NCBI GenBank assembly: GCA_964019695.1
Contig: OZ026515.1
Span: forward strand, 77,119,144-77,183,143
DNA: 64,000 nt
Source: Loripinus fragilis
Taxonomy: Eukaryota > Mollusca > Bivalvia > Lucinida > Lucinidae
Reading direction: 5' to 3'
Below are positions 32,937 through 44,600 of this stretch, one piece after another. The notes beneath the pieces are model-generated. The model did no database searches, had not been told where the DNA came from, and was given only the letters and a program-made list of their open reading frames with translations. The position numbers and the translations under genes were made by a program. Positions within the stretch are counted from its first letter, which is position 1, and each line of letters starts with the position of its first letter.

Positions 32937-33949
32937 GAGAAGATACCGGAGTTGTGACCAAACGGTCGCGGCAGGTGTTTTGTTGTGCAGGGGAGCATCG
33001 TATGCCGATGTTGTGATCATAAGGTCGCGGCAGGTGTTTTGTTGTGCAGGGGAGCATCGTATGCCGATGTTGTGATCTTAAGGTCGCGGCAAGTGTTTGG
33101 TCGTGCAGAAGAGATTCGTAGCTCACTAGGTAGATACCGGAGTTGTAACCAAGAGGTCGCGGCAAGTGTTTGGTCGTGCAGAAGAGATTCGTAGCTCACT
33201 AGGTAGATACCGGAGTTGTAACCAAGAGGTCGCGGCAAGTGTTTGGTCGTGCAGAAGAGATTCGTAGCTCACTAGGTAGATAACGGAGTTGTAACCAAGA
33301 GGTCGCGGCAAGTGTTTGGTCGTGCAGAGGAGAATCGTAGCTCACTAGGTAGATAACGGAGTTGTAACCAAGAGGTCGCCGCAAGTGTTTGGTCGTGCAG
33401 AGGAGATTCGTAGCTCACTAGGTAGATACCGGAGTTGTAACCAAGAGGTCGTGGCAAGTGTTTGGTCGTGCAGAAGAGATTTGAAGCTCACTAGGAAGAT
33501 ACCGGAGTTGTAACCAAGAGGTCGTGGCAAGTGTTTGGTCGTGCAGAAGAGATTTGAAGCTCACTAGGTAGATACCGGAGTTGTAACCAAGAGGTCGCCG
33601 CAAGTGTTTGGTCGTGCAGAGGAGATTCGTAGCTCACTAGGTAGATACCGGAGTTGTAACCAAGAGGTCGTGGCAAGTGTTTGGTCGTGCAGAAGAGATT
33701 TGAAGCTCACTAGGTAGATACCGGAGTTGTAACCAAGAGGTCGTGGCAAGTGTTTGGTCGTGCAGAAGAGATTTGAAGCTCACTAGGTAGATACCGGAGT
33801 TGTAACCAAGAGGTCGTGGCAAGTGTTTGGTCGTGCAGAAGAGATTTGAAGCTCACTAGGTAGATACCGGAGTTGTAACCAAGAGGTCGCGGCAAGTGTT
33901 TATGTCGTGCAGAGGAGATTCGTAGCTCACTAGGTAGATAACGGAGTTG

Positions 33950-35560
33950 TAACCAAGAGGTCGCGGCAAGTGTTTGGTCGTGCAGAGGAGATTTGTAGCC
34001 CACTAGGTAGATAACGGAGTTGTAACCAAGAGGTCGCGGCAAGTGTTTGGTCGTGCAGAGGAGATTCGTAGCTCACTAGGTAGATAACGGAGTTGTAACC
34101 AAGAGGTCGCGGCAAGTGTTTGGTCGTGCAGAGGAGATTTGTAGCCCACTAGGTAGATAACGGAGTTGTAACCAAGAGGTCGCGGCAAGTGTTTGGTCGT
34201 GCAGAAGAGATTCGTAGCTCTCTAGGTAGATACCGGAGTTGTAACCAAGAGGTCGCGGCAAGTGTTTGGTCGTGCAGAGGAGAATCGTAGCTCACTAGGT
34301 AGATAACGGAGTTGTAACCAAGAGGTCGCGGCAAGTGTTTATGTCGTGCAGAGGAGATTCGTAGCTCACTAGGTAGATAACGGAGTTGTAACCAAGAGGT
34401 CGCGGCAAGTGTTTGGTCGTGCAGAGGAGATTTGTAGCCCACTAGGTAGATAACGGAGTTGTAACCAAGAGGTCGCGGCAAGTGTTTATGTCGTGCAGAG
34501 GAGATTCGTAGCTCACTAGGTAGATAACGGAGTTGTAACCAAGAGGTCGCGGCAAGTGTTTGGTCGTGCAGAGGAGATTTGTAGCCCACTAGGTAGATAA
34601 CGGAGTTGTAACCAAGAGGTCGCGGCAAGTGTTTGGTCGTGCAGAGGAGATTCGTAGCTCACTAGGTAGATAACGGAGTTGTAACCAAGAGGTCGCGGCA
34701 AGTGTTTGGTCGTGCAGAAGAGATTCGTAGCTCTCTAGGTAGATACCGGAGTTGTAACCAAGAGGTCGCGGCAAGTGTTTGGTCGTGCAGAGGAGATTTG
34801 TAGCCCACTAGGTAGATAACGGAGTTGTAACCAAGAGGTCGCGGCAAGTGTTTGGTCGTGCAGAGGAGATTCGTAGCTCACTAGGTAGATAACGGAGTTG
34901 TAACCAAGAGGTCGCGGCAAGTGTTTGGTCGTGCAGAGGAGATTTGTAGCCCACTAGGTAGATAACGGAGTTGTAACCAAGAGGTCGCGGCAAGTGTTTG
35001 GTCGTGCAGAAGAGATTCGTAGCTCTCTAGGTAGATACCGGAGTTGTAACCAAGAGGTCGCGGCAAGTGTTTGGTCGTGCAGAGGAGAATCGTAGCTCAC
35101 TAGGTAGATAACGGAGTTGTAACCAAGAGGTCGCGGCAAGTGTTTATGTCGTGCAGAGGAGATTCGTAGCTCACTAGGTAGATAACGGAGTTGTAACCAA
35201 GAGGTCGCGGCAAGTGTTTGGTCGTGCAGAGGAGATTTGTAGCCCACTAGGTAGATAACGGAGTTGTAACCAAGAGGTCGCGGCAAGTGTTTATGTCGTG
35301 CAGAGGAGATTCGTAGCTCACTAGGTAGATAACGGAGTTGTAACCAAGAGGTCGCGGCAAGTGTTTGGTCGTGCAGAGGAGATTTGTAGCCCACTAGGTA
35401 GATAACGGAGTTGTAACCAAGAGGTCGCGGCAAGTGTTTGGTCGTGCAGAGGAGATTCGTAGCTCACTAGGTAGATAACGGAGTTGTAACCAAGAGGTCG
35501 CGGCAAGTGTTTGGTCGTGCAGAAGAGATTCGTAGCTCTCTAGGTAGATACCGGAGTTGT
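33950..35560 (+). repeat. 805-bp higher-order repeat (11 units) in two copies
   Basis: Two blocks of eleven 73-bp units repeat with a shift of 805 bp (nine units of 73 bp and two of 74 bp). The diagnostic TTTATGTCG variants at 34341 and 34488 recur at 35146 and 35293, both exactly 805 bp away. GTAGCTCTCTAGG variants and TTTGTAGCCCACTAGG variants keep the same order. The outer limits are approximate. Confidence 0.88.
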
Positions 35561-36376
35561 AACCAAGAGGTCGCGGCAAGTGTTTGGTCGTGCAGAGGAG
35601 AATCGTAGCTCACTAGGTAGATAACGGAGTTGTAACCAAGAGGTCGCCGCAAGTGTTTGGTCGTGCAGAGGAGATTCGTAGCTCACTAGGTAGATAACGG
35701 AGTTGTAACCAAGAGGTCGCCGCAAGTGTTTGGTCGTGCAGAGGAGATTCGTAGCTCACTAGGTAGATAACGGAGTTGTAACCAAGAGGTCGCCGCAAGT
35801 GTTTGGTCGTGCAGAAGAGATTCGTAGCTCACTAGGTAGATACCGGAGTTGTAACCAAGAGGTCGCGGCAAGTGTTTGGTCGTGCAGAAGAGATTTGTAG
35901 CCCACTTGGTAGATACGGGAGTTGTAACCAAGAGGTCGCGGCAAGTGTTTGGTCGTGCAGAAGAGATTCGTAGCCAACTAGGTAGATAACGGAGTTGTAA
36001 CCAAGAGGTCGCGGCAAGTGAGTGGTCGTGCAGAGGAGATTCGTAGCTCACTAGGTAGATAACGGAGTTGTAACCAAGAGGTCGCGGCAAGTGTTTGGTC
36101 GTGCAGAAGAGATTCGTAGCTCACTAGGTAGATACCGGATTTGTAACCAAGAGGTCGCCGCAAGTGTTTGGTCGTGCAGAGGAGATTCGTAGCTCACTAG
36201 GTAGATACCGGAGTTGTAACCAAGAGGTCGCGGCAAGTGTTTGGTCGTGCAGAGGAGATTCGTAGCTCACTAGGTAGATACCGGAGTTGTAACCAAGAGG
36301 TCGTAGCAAGTATTTGGTGGTGCAGGTGAGCATCGTAGCTCAGTTAGTAGATGCCGGAGTTGTGACCAAGAGATAT

Positions 36377-36560
36377 GAGCCGCAACATGAGATTTCCATC
36401 AATGTGGTATGCGCGACCAGCAAAGGCTCAGATCAGCCTGCGCATACGCTACTAACTGAACATAATTTGGAGTGTCTAAGCTTAAAAGGAGGCTGTCCAG
36501 GCTCGTCTAAGTCTACACTTGTCAAAATACAACATTGTAGGAAATCACGTGTCGCGGCTC
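36377..36560. mobile_element. GAGCCG palindromic element, copy 3
   Basis: GAGCCGCAACATGAGATTTC to GAAATCACGTGTCGCGGCTC, 184 bp with an internal deletion relative to copies 1 and 2. ATAT precedes and follows it (36373-36376, 36561-36564), a possible target duplication. It abuts the last 73-bp unit. Confidence 0.85.
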
Positions 36561-37011
36561 ATATATAAATCATGGAAAGTGTTAAATATGTGAGAAAAGT
36601 GTAAACTTAAGCTACGTGCTTTAGCTTCATGCTCTTGACCTTTACCCATTTTAGTTCAGTCAAGTTTGAAACAATGTGTATTGGATACTTCATTTTTGAA
36701 GGTAACACATTGTACAAATTGTAGACTTATAGAGAAGATTATGCATTCTCGTCTGGGTTTACACGGTGTATCAATGTATCTGTTTACGAGTTTCTAATAT
36801 AAATGGTTAAGGTACCTTTTTCTAGTCGTATGAGAATTGCCTCGGTCCATTTTCTACTTTATAAACATGATAAAAGGGGGCCAAACTTCGCTCTTGACAA
36901 TGTTTAGTACTTCAATAACATTAGACCAAGATAATGTACTTTATGATCAAAGTATAGACATACAGTGTAACGCCAACACGCCCACGTATTGAGTAAACCT
37001 GTGAATATTTA
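36561..37011. other. Non-coding spacer
   Basis: About 450 bp of AT-rich sequence with no gene or repeat recognised. Confidence 0.45.
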
Positions 37012-37213
37012 TACAGTAAAACCTGTCTTAAGCGGCCACTCAAAAAGAAGACCAAAAATGTATTTCAAGACAGATTATCACTTAATGCTGGTCAAAAGTA
37101 TTGCAGCATTCTGCAATACAATGTACTTCCGACCTTCATTAAGTTACCATTTGTCTTTAAGACATTTTGTTTTGTCTATTTTTGAGTGGCCGCTTAAGAC
37201 AAGTTTTACTGTA
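37012..37213. mobile_element. TA-flanked foldback MITE (CAGTAAAACCTG ends)
   Basis: TA at 37012-37013 and 37212-37213 flanks a 198-bp element. Its ends CAGTAAAACCTGTCTTAAGC and GCTTAAGACAAGTTTTACTG are inverted repeats; the pairing continues through GGCCACTCAAAA. TA duplication and such ends suggest the Tc1/mariner group. A longer diverged relative lies at 61034-61262. The 96-codon open frame across it is fortuitous. Confidence 0.85.
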
Positions 37214-37481
37214 CAAGGCAATGGGTACTCAATAGATCTGCCTCATGATTATGAGTTACCGGGAGCACTGGCTGCTTAATGACGGTTGTGCGATTTTGAT
37301 GAGAGTTCAGCTAGATAGCCTAACCTACTCCACAGAACCGCATCACTGACTGTTATCTCACTTATTAGGGTTCAGTAGAATCAGAACGGTGGCCTTGTGT
37401 ATAAATATATGATTCCAAAAGATTATACACTTGCATTGAGGGGTTCAAACGTGATTTTCGTGCATTAACGATCGCCAGATC

Positions 37482-37891
37482 CCGAGCGCACTGGTAAATG
37501 TATACGTCGATTTGGTGGTATTTACGCGTATTGCCAGTACCTTAAAGACCGGAAGTAGTAGATATTGGTGTTAATACTATATAGAAAAAACATGCCATAT
37601 GCCTTAAGGACTATAGAATTAGATCATTTTAAGTATTCGGCATGCAGATGGCGATTTATGTATTGCATTTAGGAATAGATTCGAGTACCGATCTGGTTGA
37701 TCGGTACTCGAATCTAAATCGCCATGCACAAACTGAATATTTAAAAATGATCTAATTCTATAGTCCTTTAGGCATATGACATGTTTTTCTACATAGTATT
37801 AACACCAATATCTACCACTTCCGGTCTATGAAGTACCGGCAATACGCGTAAATACCACCAAATCGACGTATACATTTACCAGTGTGCCGAG
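37482..37891. mobile_element. Large foldback element, arms about 180 bp
   Basis: Left and right halves are inverted copies: CACTGGTAAATGTATACGTC with GACGTATACATTTACCAGTG, GGTGGTATTTACGCGTATTG with CAATACGCGTAAATACCACC, and ACTATAGAATTAGATCATTT with AAATGATCTAATTCTATAGT. A second hairpin at the centre pairs GATTCGAGTACCGATC with GATCGGTACTCGAATC. No coding sequence. The arms carry several mismatches and small indels, so it is not a very recent event. Confidence 0.92.
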
Positions 37892-38959
37892 GGAAGTCTT
37901 AAAACCACGGAGGGAGCTATCTCCCGAGGGACCTGGTGAACGCTTACGCATTGAAATATATTTTTGGGTAAACAATTTGCTAAATACATGGCACTGTATT
38001 TTGTCACCATTTTAAAGTCATAACATGGTTGTATGTTTTCTTGAATATCCGTTTTCATATAATCGGCAAAGGGGGGGGGGGTCATATTACAGTTGTTTTT
38101 TTTTCGTACCGAATAAATCTTCAAAAGTGTCTCTATCCCTGAGAGTCGTAAACTATACCAGTCAACAGTTCTAACCGGCCACGTGTGTTTTCAGCAATTG
38201 TCTGGAAAACTATACGACATCGTATTATAATAAATTAATTTGCATTACCAAATAGGTTAGCCTATCAGTAAACGGTATAAGGAAACCGCTAAGCAAAATT
38301 CGTAAAATCGTTTCCGGGACGCATACATACCCTCAATTTTAAAAACACAAACTTAAGCATTGGATGGTGGGGTAATTTTTGACACTTTGGCCAACAGTTA
38401 CGAGTCTAATGCCGATTGAGTGCTCATTTTAGCTCTTAAGTTTTCAATATTAGCTTGGCTTTTGAAAAGGGAAATTTTTGCGTGTGAAAGTGGGCTCTTT
38501 TAAAAGGTCACCACTCACAAGTTATGCCAAAATGCAAATTTTGAAAATGGAGGTACCACTTTTGAAACGGACAGCATGCGTATACTGTTGAACATTTTGT
38601 CAATATCTTAACTGTCTAGGGTATATAACATAACTGGCTACTACGAGATGCAAAAACAGTTGTCTTTTTTTTTTTTTTTTTTTTCGTTTTGAAGAAAATT
38701 TAATAAAATTCAGGTTGCTAGTTTTTTGACTAGTATATACATGTATGGGATGTCTTCGTGAAACTTCATAGGATTTTAGTAGACAAGTATCGTGGAATTG
38801 TTTGATTTAATTCAATGCTAGGGACCATATTCTAGTTATGATTTTGCTATTTGTATGCCCTTACCCAATTTCATTGTAAGTAAATTTTATGCAAAAGTTC
38901 AGTACATTGTACATGAAGTAGAGTAATTCTGTGTCTCACTTCAAAATGCAAGTGAGTAT
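37892..38959. other. Non-coding stretch
   Basis: Homopolymer runs (G near 38070, T near 38665) and no gene-like sequence. Confidence 0.45.
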
Positions 38960-39117
38960 GACCAGACCTCGGGGTTATAAAACTTGAGTTCATTCTCAGA
39001 CTCAAAATAAAGCGCAATGATTGGCTGCTTGCGGACACGTGTCCGCAAGCAGCCAATCATTGCGTTTTATTTTGAGTCTGAGACTGTATTCAAGTTTTAT
39101 AGCCTCGAGGCCAGGTA
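38960..39117. repeat. Near-perfect palindrome with CACGTG centre
   Basis: Arms of about 78 bp meet with no spacer at 39038/39039 inside GCGGACACGTGTCCGC. The inner 26 bp of each arm are exact (TGATTGGCTGCTTGCGGACA and its complement). One mismatch follows, then GACTCAAAATAAA pairs exactly. The outer part (CTCGGGGTTATAAAACTTGA with TCAAGTTTTATAGCCTCGAG) is less exact. Each arm carries ATTGG/CCAAT and the centre is an E-box. It is probably a foldback element; it would form a strong cruciform. Confidence 0.93.
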
Positions 39118-40072
39118 ATGTGGCAATCACAGACCGTAAACCAACAGAAGCACCGTAAGGAAGCCACAAAATACAGACAGACACAACACAATTAAACTAA
39201 ACCAATTGTAAGCTCTCTTTTCCCTGGCAAGATTGATTGCTTAAGTGTTACATATAACTAAACCACGGAGACCCCCCATTAAAACCAACAAAAGGTTTCT
39301 TCGATTATCTTAATGCCAAAACGTTTCTTGTATTTTATTACATTTTGTTGCGACATTTAATAGCATCTTTATTAGCGGGCTATTCTACATAACTATGATT
39401 CACTACAGTTTCGATAATCTATCATTTATTTTAGTTACAAGTTTGTTATAAACAGTTGAATGTTAATTGCTTTTATGAGAGGGTCTGGCGGATAAAGCAA
39501 AAGCAGCCATATGTATACTGCTACATGTAACATTGGGAGAAAATGAACAAACACTAATACTATCAGGAAAAAGGGACTTACATATAAAGAAAACTGATGA
39601 ACATGTTCTCATGAACAGATTCAATAAAAACCGAGTCTGCTGTTTTATAATGTTGTAGGTTCTGTCTACTTCTGAAGGATCCGTCTTTCCAGATTATTTA
39701 AGGTTTAAATAAAATTTAAATAAAAAATAAATAAAATAAATTTTAAGCATAAAGAAAACGAAAATGAATAATGAGCTAAACTTTTACCGATGAAAGAAAT
39801 ACACACCCTACCATCCATACTCTCTTCCATTCCATAAACTAGTGGGAATGCTCAACAAATGCCACATTATTGACCAACCAACAGCACCGCGAAGAAGAGA
39901 CACAAAACACAGATAGCCACACTACAACACGGACACAAATGACTTAATTTGTTTTATGGCTTACAGGTAGCACCCGGTCAATTATGAGATGCCACATTCT
40001 GTGGCGTATGACTCATCTTTGTCTAACTCTTTACCACATAGCTATTCAGGTAAGACTGTGTGCATGCGCGGA
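39118..40072. other. Non-coding stretch left of the death-domain exon
   Basis: No exon recognised. Given the minus orientation of the exon at 40400, this region is downstream of its stop codon and may include 3' UTR or intergenic sequence. Confidence 0.4.
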
Positions 40073-40327
40073 TCCAGAAAGTTTTGTCAGAAGGGGTCCT
40101 ACTCTAAAAAATGTTTTTTATTGATGAGGGGAGAGAGGATTCAAATACCACTAAATGGCGTTTAGCTGGCGGGCCGATGATGACCCAACATTGAATGCTG
40201 GCTTGGTAGCTTTGTGATTTTCCAGGGATTCCGGAGCAGTATTGCTAAGAAACCTTATAGCTCTGTGATTTTCCATAGGGGCGGGGGTCCGGACCCCTGT
40301 CCCACGCTCCTCTCTGGATCCGTGTAT
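40073..40327 (+). mobile_element. GGATCCAG-ended element, best-preserved copy
   Basis: A 255-bp copy from GCGCGGATCCAGAAAG to CTCTCTGGATCCG. The inverted termini are clean, and a GGGTCCGGACCCC palindrome sits near the right end. It lies about 75 bp beyond the stop codon of the death-domain exon, so the 3' UTR may run into it. Confidence 0.8.
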
Positions 40328-40399
40328 GGGGTGAAAGGAGTAGCAATATAACGACTGTACTTGAGTAGAAACAATAGACAAAACATATTTTTTCCTTTA

Positions 40400-40716
40400 C
40401 TACCCGTATACATCTTCCATTGAAAATCTCATTTCAACTTTGTCTGCCAAATCAAGTTTATTCAACTTCCGTAGTCCCCGGATCAGCTGAGCAACATCCG
40501 CTGTCCGTCTGTTAAATGTCCGCCATTTTTCTAAACATTTAAGCGCTTGTTCTTCCAACGTGTTGTCTCTGCGAGCGCTTAAGTAGTCGATCAATTCAAT
40601 GTCTTTGAAACGTTTGTCTGAATCTCTGTAAGGTTCAAACGGCAACCGTTCATAAAGCTTCTTCCAATCTAGTCCAATATTCTGAGCGACAAAGCGACAC
40701 GCTTCCACTAGCTGTC
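40400..40716 (-). CDS. Terminal exon encoding a FADD-like death domain
   Basis: The minus-strand exon codes for about 105 residues and ends at a TAG. The sequence fits the death-domain fold: helix 1 LVEACRFVAQNIG, then DWKKLYERLPF with the conserved Trp, helix-3/4 region DIELIDYLSARRDN, EQALKCLEKWRTF with the conserved Trp, then DVAQLIRGLRKLNKLDLADK for helices 5-6. Such domains assemble homotypic complexes in apoptosis or innate immune signalling in the cytoplasm. The order FVAQNIGLDWKKL resembles FADD more than MyD88 or ankyrin; this is a judgement from memory of the family. A splice acceptor TGTTTATTTCAG precedes 40716, leaving two bases of a split codon, so an upstream exon ending in phase 1 is required. 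It is the only convincing host exon in the window. Confidence 0.85.
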
Positions 40717-40729
40717 CTGAAATAAACAA
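40717..40729 (-). other. Splice acceptor of the death-domain exon
   Basis: Reading the minus strand, TTTGTTTATTTCAG ends at 40717 and the exon starts GACAGCTAGTGG. The pyrimidine tract and AG are canonical. Confidence 0.8.
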
Positions 40730-40966
40730 ATAATCATGTTCAATTCATTTCATAATATTCATATCAAGCTGCATCGTTACAAGAACTGTCTGATTCTGGA
40801 AGATTTGAGATTCTTACCCATTGTTGTTCGCTTTTGACATTATTGGATGTCCTAATACCGTGGCTACTGTATGTGTAAGGATGCAGTCCTTGTTGTACCG
40901 ATGCAACTCTTACGTGTCACTTTTTAAAGTCCGACAGTATAGTTATTTTCCAAAATGCAGTAAGCA

Positions 40967-41202
40967 TTGCCATACATGTGATTTCCAACCATGTGGCATT
41001 TTGACAAGTAAAGACTCAAACAAGCATGTGCAGTCTCCTTTTAATCTTAGAAACTCCAAATGATGTTCAGTCAGTAGCTTAATACTCATACAATATTCAA
41101 GCTACTTGCATAGGCTCTGATCAGACTGCGCGTATGCGCAGGCTGATCTGAGCCTTTGTTGGTCGCACATACCACATTGGTGAAAATCTCATGTTGTGGC
41201 TC
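40967..41202. mobile_element. GAGCCG palindromic element, copy 4
   Basis: Same order as copy 1: CATGTGATTTCCAACCATGT, AAACTCCAAATGATGTTCAG, the TGCGCGTATGCGCA core, and the end GAAAATCTCATGTTGTGGCT. The left terminus has decayed (GCCATACATG). It is within the presumed intron. Confidence 0.85.
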
Positions 41203-41367
41203 AGTCATAATGTTGAATCAATGCCTGTTCTAACTACATGTAACATGTGCAGTTAATGTTACTATATTAATAGGTTTCTGACGTTCGTAACCTTTTATTT
41301 ATAAAATAATTTAAAATGAAACGTAAATGGGATGAACATGCTTGCATATGCCATTTTAAGCAAATAG

Positions 41368-44300
41368 TTGTTTTAAAAGTGGGATATTATACGAGCCAGT
41401 TTTATAACATCTTAACCCAAAAGTTATTTTAAAAGGGAAGGATATTATATAAGCCAGTTAATGACAGATTAACCCAATAGTTGTTTTAAAAGGGGAATAT
41501 TATATGAGCCAGTTTATGACAGCTTAACCCAATATTTGTTTTAAAAGGGGACTATTATATGAGCCAGTTTATGACAGCTTAACCCAATATTTGTTTTAAA
41601 AGTGGAATATTATATAAGCCAGTGCATGACAGCTTAACCGTATAGTTGTTTTAAAAGTGGAGAATTATATAAGCTAGTTAATGACAGATTAACCCAGTAG
41701 TTATTTTAAAAGGGGAATATTATACGAGCCAGTAAATGACAGATTAACCTAAAAGTTGTTTTAAAAGGGGAGATATTATATGAGCCAGTTTATGACAGCT
41801 AATTCAATAGTTGTTTTAAAAAAGGGGACTATTATATGAGCCATATTATGACAGATTAACCAAATAGTTGTTTTAAAAGGGGGATATTATATGAGCCAGT
41901 TAATGACAGATTAACCAAATAGTTGTTTTAAAAGGGGGATATTATATGAGCCAGTTAATGACAGATTAACCAAATAGTTGTTTTAAAAGGGGGATATTAT
42001 ATGAGCCAGTTAATGACAGATTAACCAAATAGTTGTTTTAAAAGGGGGGTATTATATGAGCCAGTTAATGACAGATTAACCAAATAGTTGTTTTAAAAGG
42101 GGGATATTATATGAGCCAGTTAATGACAGATTAACACAATAGTTGTTTTAAAAGGGGACTATTATATGAGCCAGTTAATGACAGATTAACCAAATAGTTG
42201 TTTTAAAAGGGGGATATTATATGAGCCAGTTAATGACAGATTAACCAAATAGTTGTTTTAAAAGGGGGGTATTATATGAGCCAGTTAATGACAGATTAAC
42301 CAAATAGTTGTTTTAAAAGGGGGATATTATATGAGCCAGTTAATGACAGATTAACCCAATAGTTGTTTTAAAAGGGGGATATTATATGAGCCAGTTAATG
42401 ACAGATTAACCAAATAGTTGTTTTAAAAGGGGGATATTATATGAGCCAGTTAATGACAGATTAACCCAATAGTTGTTTTAAAAGGGGACTATTATATGAG
42501 CCAGTTAATGACAGATTAACACAATAGTTGTTTTAAAAGGGGGGTATTATATGAGCCAGTTAATGACAGATTAACCCAATATTTGTTTTAAAAGGGGACT
42601 ATTATATGAGCCAGTTAATGACAGATTAACACAATAGTTGTTTTAAAAGGGGGGTATTATATGAGCCAGTTAATGACAGATTAACCAAATAGTTGTTTTA
42701 AAAGGGGGATATTATATGAGCCAGTTAATGACAGATTAACCCAATAGTTGTTTTAAAAGGGGACTATTATATGAGCCAGTTAATGACAGATTAACCAAAT
42801 AGTTGTTTTAAAAGGGGACTATTATATGAGCCAGTTAATGACAGATTAACACAATAGTTGTTTTAAAAGGGGACTATTATATGAGCCAGTTAATGACAGA
42901 TTAACCAAATAGTTGTTTTAAAAGGGGGATATTATATGAGCCAGTTAATGACAGATTAACCAAATAGTTGTTTTAAAAGGGGGGTATTATATGAGCCAGT
43001 TAATGACAGATTAACCAAATAGTTGTTTTAAAAGGGGGATATTATATGAGCCAGTTAATGACAGATTAACCAAATAGTTGTTTTAAAAGGGGGATATTAT
43101 ATGAGCCAGTTAATGACAGATTAACCAAATAGTTGTTTTAAAAGGGGGATATTATATGAGCCAGTTAATGACAGATTAACCAAATAGTTGTTTTAAAAGG
43201 GGGGTATTATATGAGCCAGTTAATGACAGATTAACCAAATAGTTGTTTTAAAAGGGGGATATTATATGAGCCAGTTAATGACAGATTAACCAAATAGTTG
43301 TTTTAAAAGGGGGATATTATATGAGCCAGTTAATGACAGATTAACCAAATAGTTGTTTTAAAAGGGGGGTATTATATGAGCCAGTTAATGACAGATTAAC
43401 CAAATAGTTGTTTTAAAAGGGGGATATTATATGAGCCAGTTAATGACAGATTAACCAAATAGTTGTTTTAAAAGGGGGATATTATATGAGCCAGTTAATG
43501 ACAGATTAACCAAATAGTTGTTTTAAAAGGGGGATATTATATGAGCCAGTTAATGACAGATTAACCAAATAGTTGTTTTAAAAGGGGGATATTATATGAG
43601 CCAGTTAATGACAGATTAACACAATAGTTGTTTTAAAAGGGGGATATTATATGAGCCAGTTAATGACAGATTAACCAAATAGTTGTTTTAAAAGGGGGAT
43701 ATTATATGAGCCAGTTAATGACAGATTAACCAAATAGTTGTTTTAAAAGGGGGATATTATATGAGCCAGTTAATGACAGATTAACCAAATAGTTGTTTTA
43801 AAAGGGGGGTATTATATGAGCCAGTTAATGACAGATTAACCAAATAGTTGTTTTAAAAGGGGGATATTATATGAGCCAGTTAATGACAGATTAACCAAAT
43901 AGTTGTTTTAAAAGGGGGATATTATATGAGCCAGTTAATGACAGATTAACCAAATAGTTGTTTTAAAAGGGGGATATTATATGAGCCAGTTAATGACAGA
44001 TTAACCAAATAGTTGTTTTAAAAGGGGGATATTATATGAGCCAGTTAATGACAGATTAACCAAATAGTTGTTTTAAAAGGGGGATATTATATGAGCCAGT
44101 TAATGACAGATTAACCAAATAGTTGTTTTAAAAGGGGGATATTATATGAGCCAGTTAATGACAGATTAACCAAATAGTTGTTCTAAAAGGGGAATATTAT
44201 GTAAGCCAGTTAATGACAGATTTAACCAATAGTTGTTTTAAAAGAGGGATATAACATGAGCCATTTTATGACAGCTTAGCCCAATAGTTGTTTTAAAAGG

Positions 44301-44600
44301 GGGTATATTATATGAGCTGGTTAATGACAGCTTAACCCAATAGTTGTTTTAAAAGGGGACTATTATATGAGCCAGTCAATGAAAGCTTAACCCAATAGTT
44401 GTTTTAAAAGGGGACTATTATATGAGCCAGTTAATGACAGATTAACTCAAAAGTTGTTTTAAAAGGAGAGTATTATATGAGCCAGTTAATGACAGATTAA
44501 CCCAATAGTTATTTTGAAAGGGGAATGATCCAGTTTATGACAGCTTAATCCAATAGTTGTTTTATAAGGGGGATATTATATGAGTCAGTTTATGACAGAG
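41368..44600. repeat. 55-bp tandem array (about 58 units) with homogenised core
   Basis: The unit runs AGTTGTTTTAAAAGGGGGAT, ATTATATGAGCCAGTTAATG, ACAGATTAACCAAAT, 55 bp. From about 41880 to 44160 units are nearly identical, with only GGGGGATA, GGGGGGTA and GGGGACTA variants and CCAAAT/CCCAAT/CACAAT. Both ends (41368-41880 and 44165-44600) are clearly more diverged and carry indels. No coding frame: stop codons recur in each unit. Confidence 0.97.

Larger units (their letters stand above)
32100..36372 (+). repeat. 73-bp tRNA-like tandem array (about 48 units)
   Basis: The unit runs GTAGCTCACTAGGTAGATAC, CGGAGTTGTAACCAAGAGGT, CGCGGCAAGTGTTTGGTCGT, GCAGAAGAGATTC, 73 bp. Its first 45 bp read like a tRNA from D-arm to variable loop; the flanking units at 32177 and 36338 have TAGCTCAGTTGG / TAGCTCAGTTAG, the first a perfect pol III A-box. 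The tRNA T-arm (B-box) is lost after GGTCGCGG. A few units are 74 bp (TTTATGTCGTGC). A 674-bp element (32263-32936) splits one unit near the left end. The many 61-codon minus-strand frames are repeat artefacts. Confidence 0.95.

Noticed and set aside
33126..36236. Series of 61-codon minus-strand ORFs every 73 bp
   Set aside because: They are one frame passing through consecutive 73-bp units; start and stop repeat with the unit.
36989..37279. 96-codon plus-strand ORF
   Set aside because: It reads straight through a TA-flanked palindromic MITE from one side to the other.
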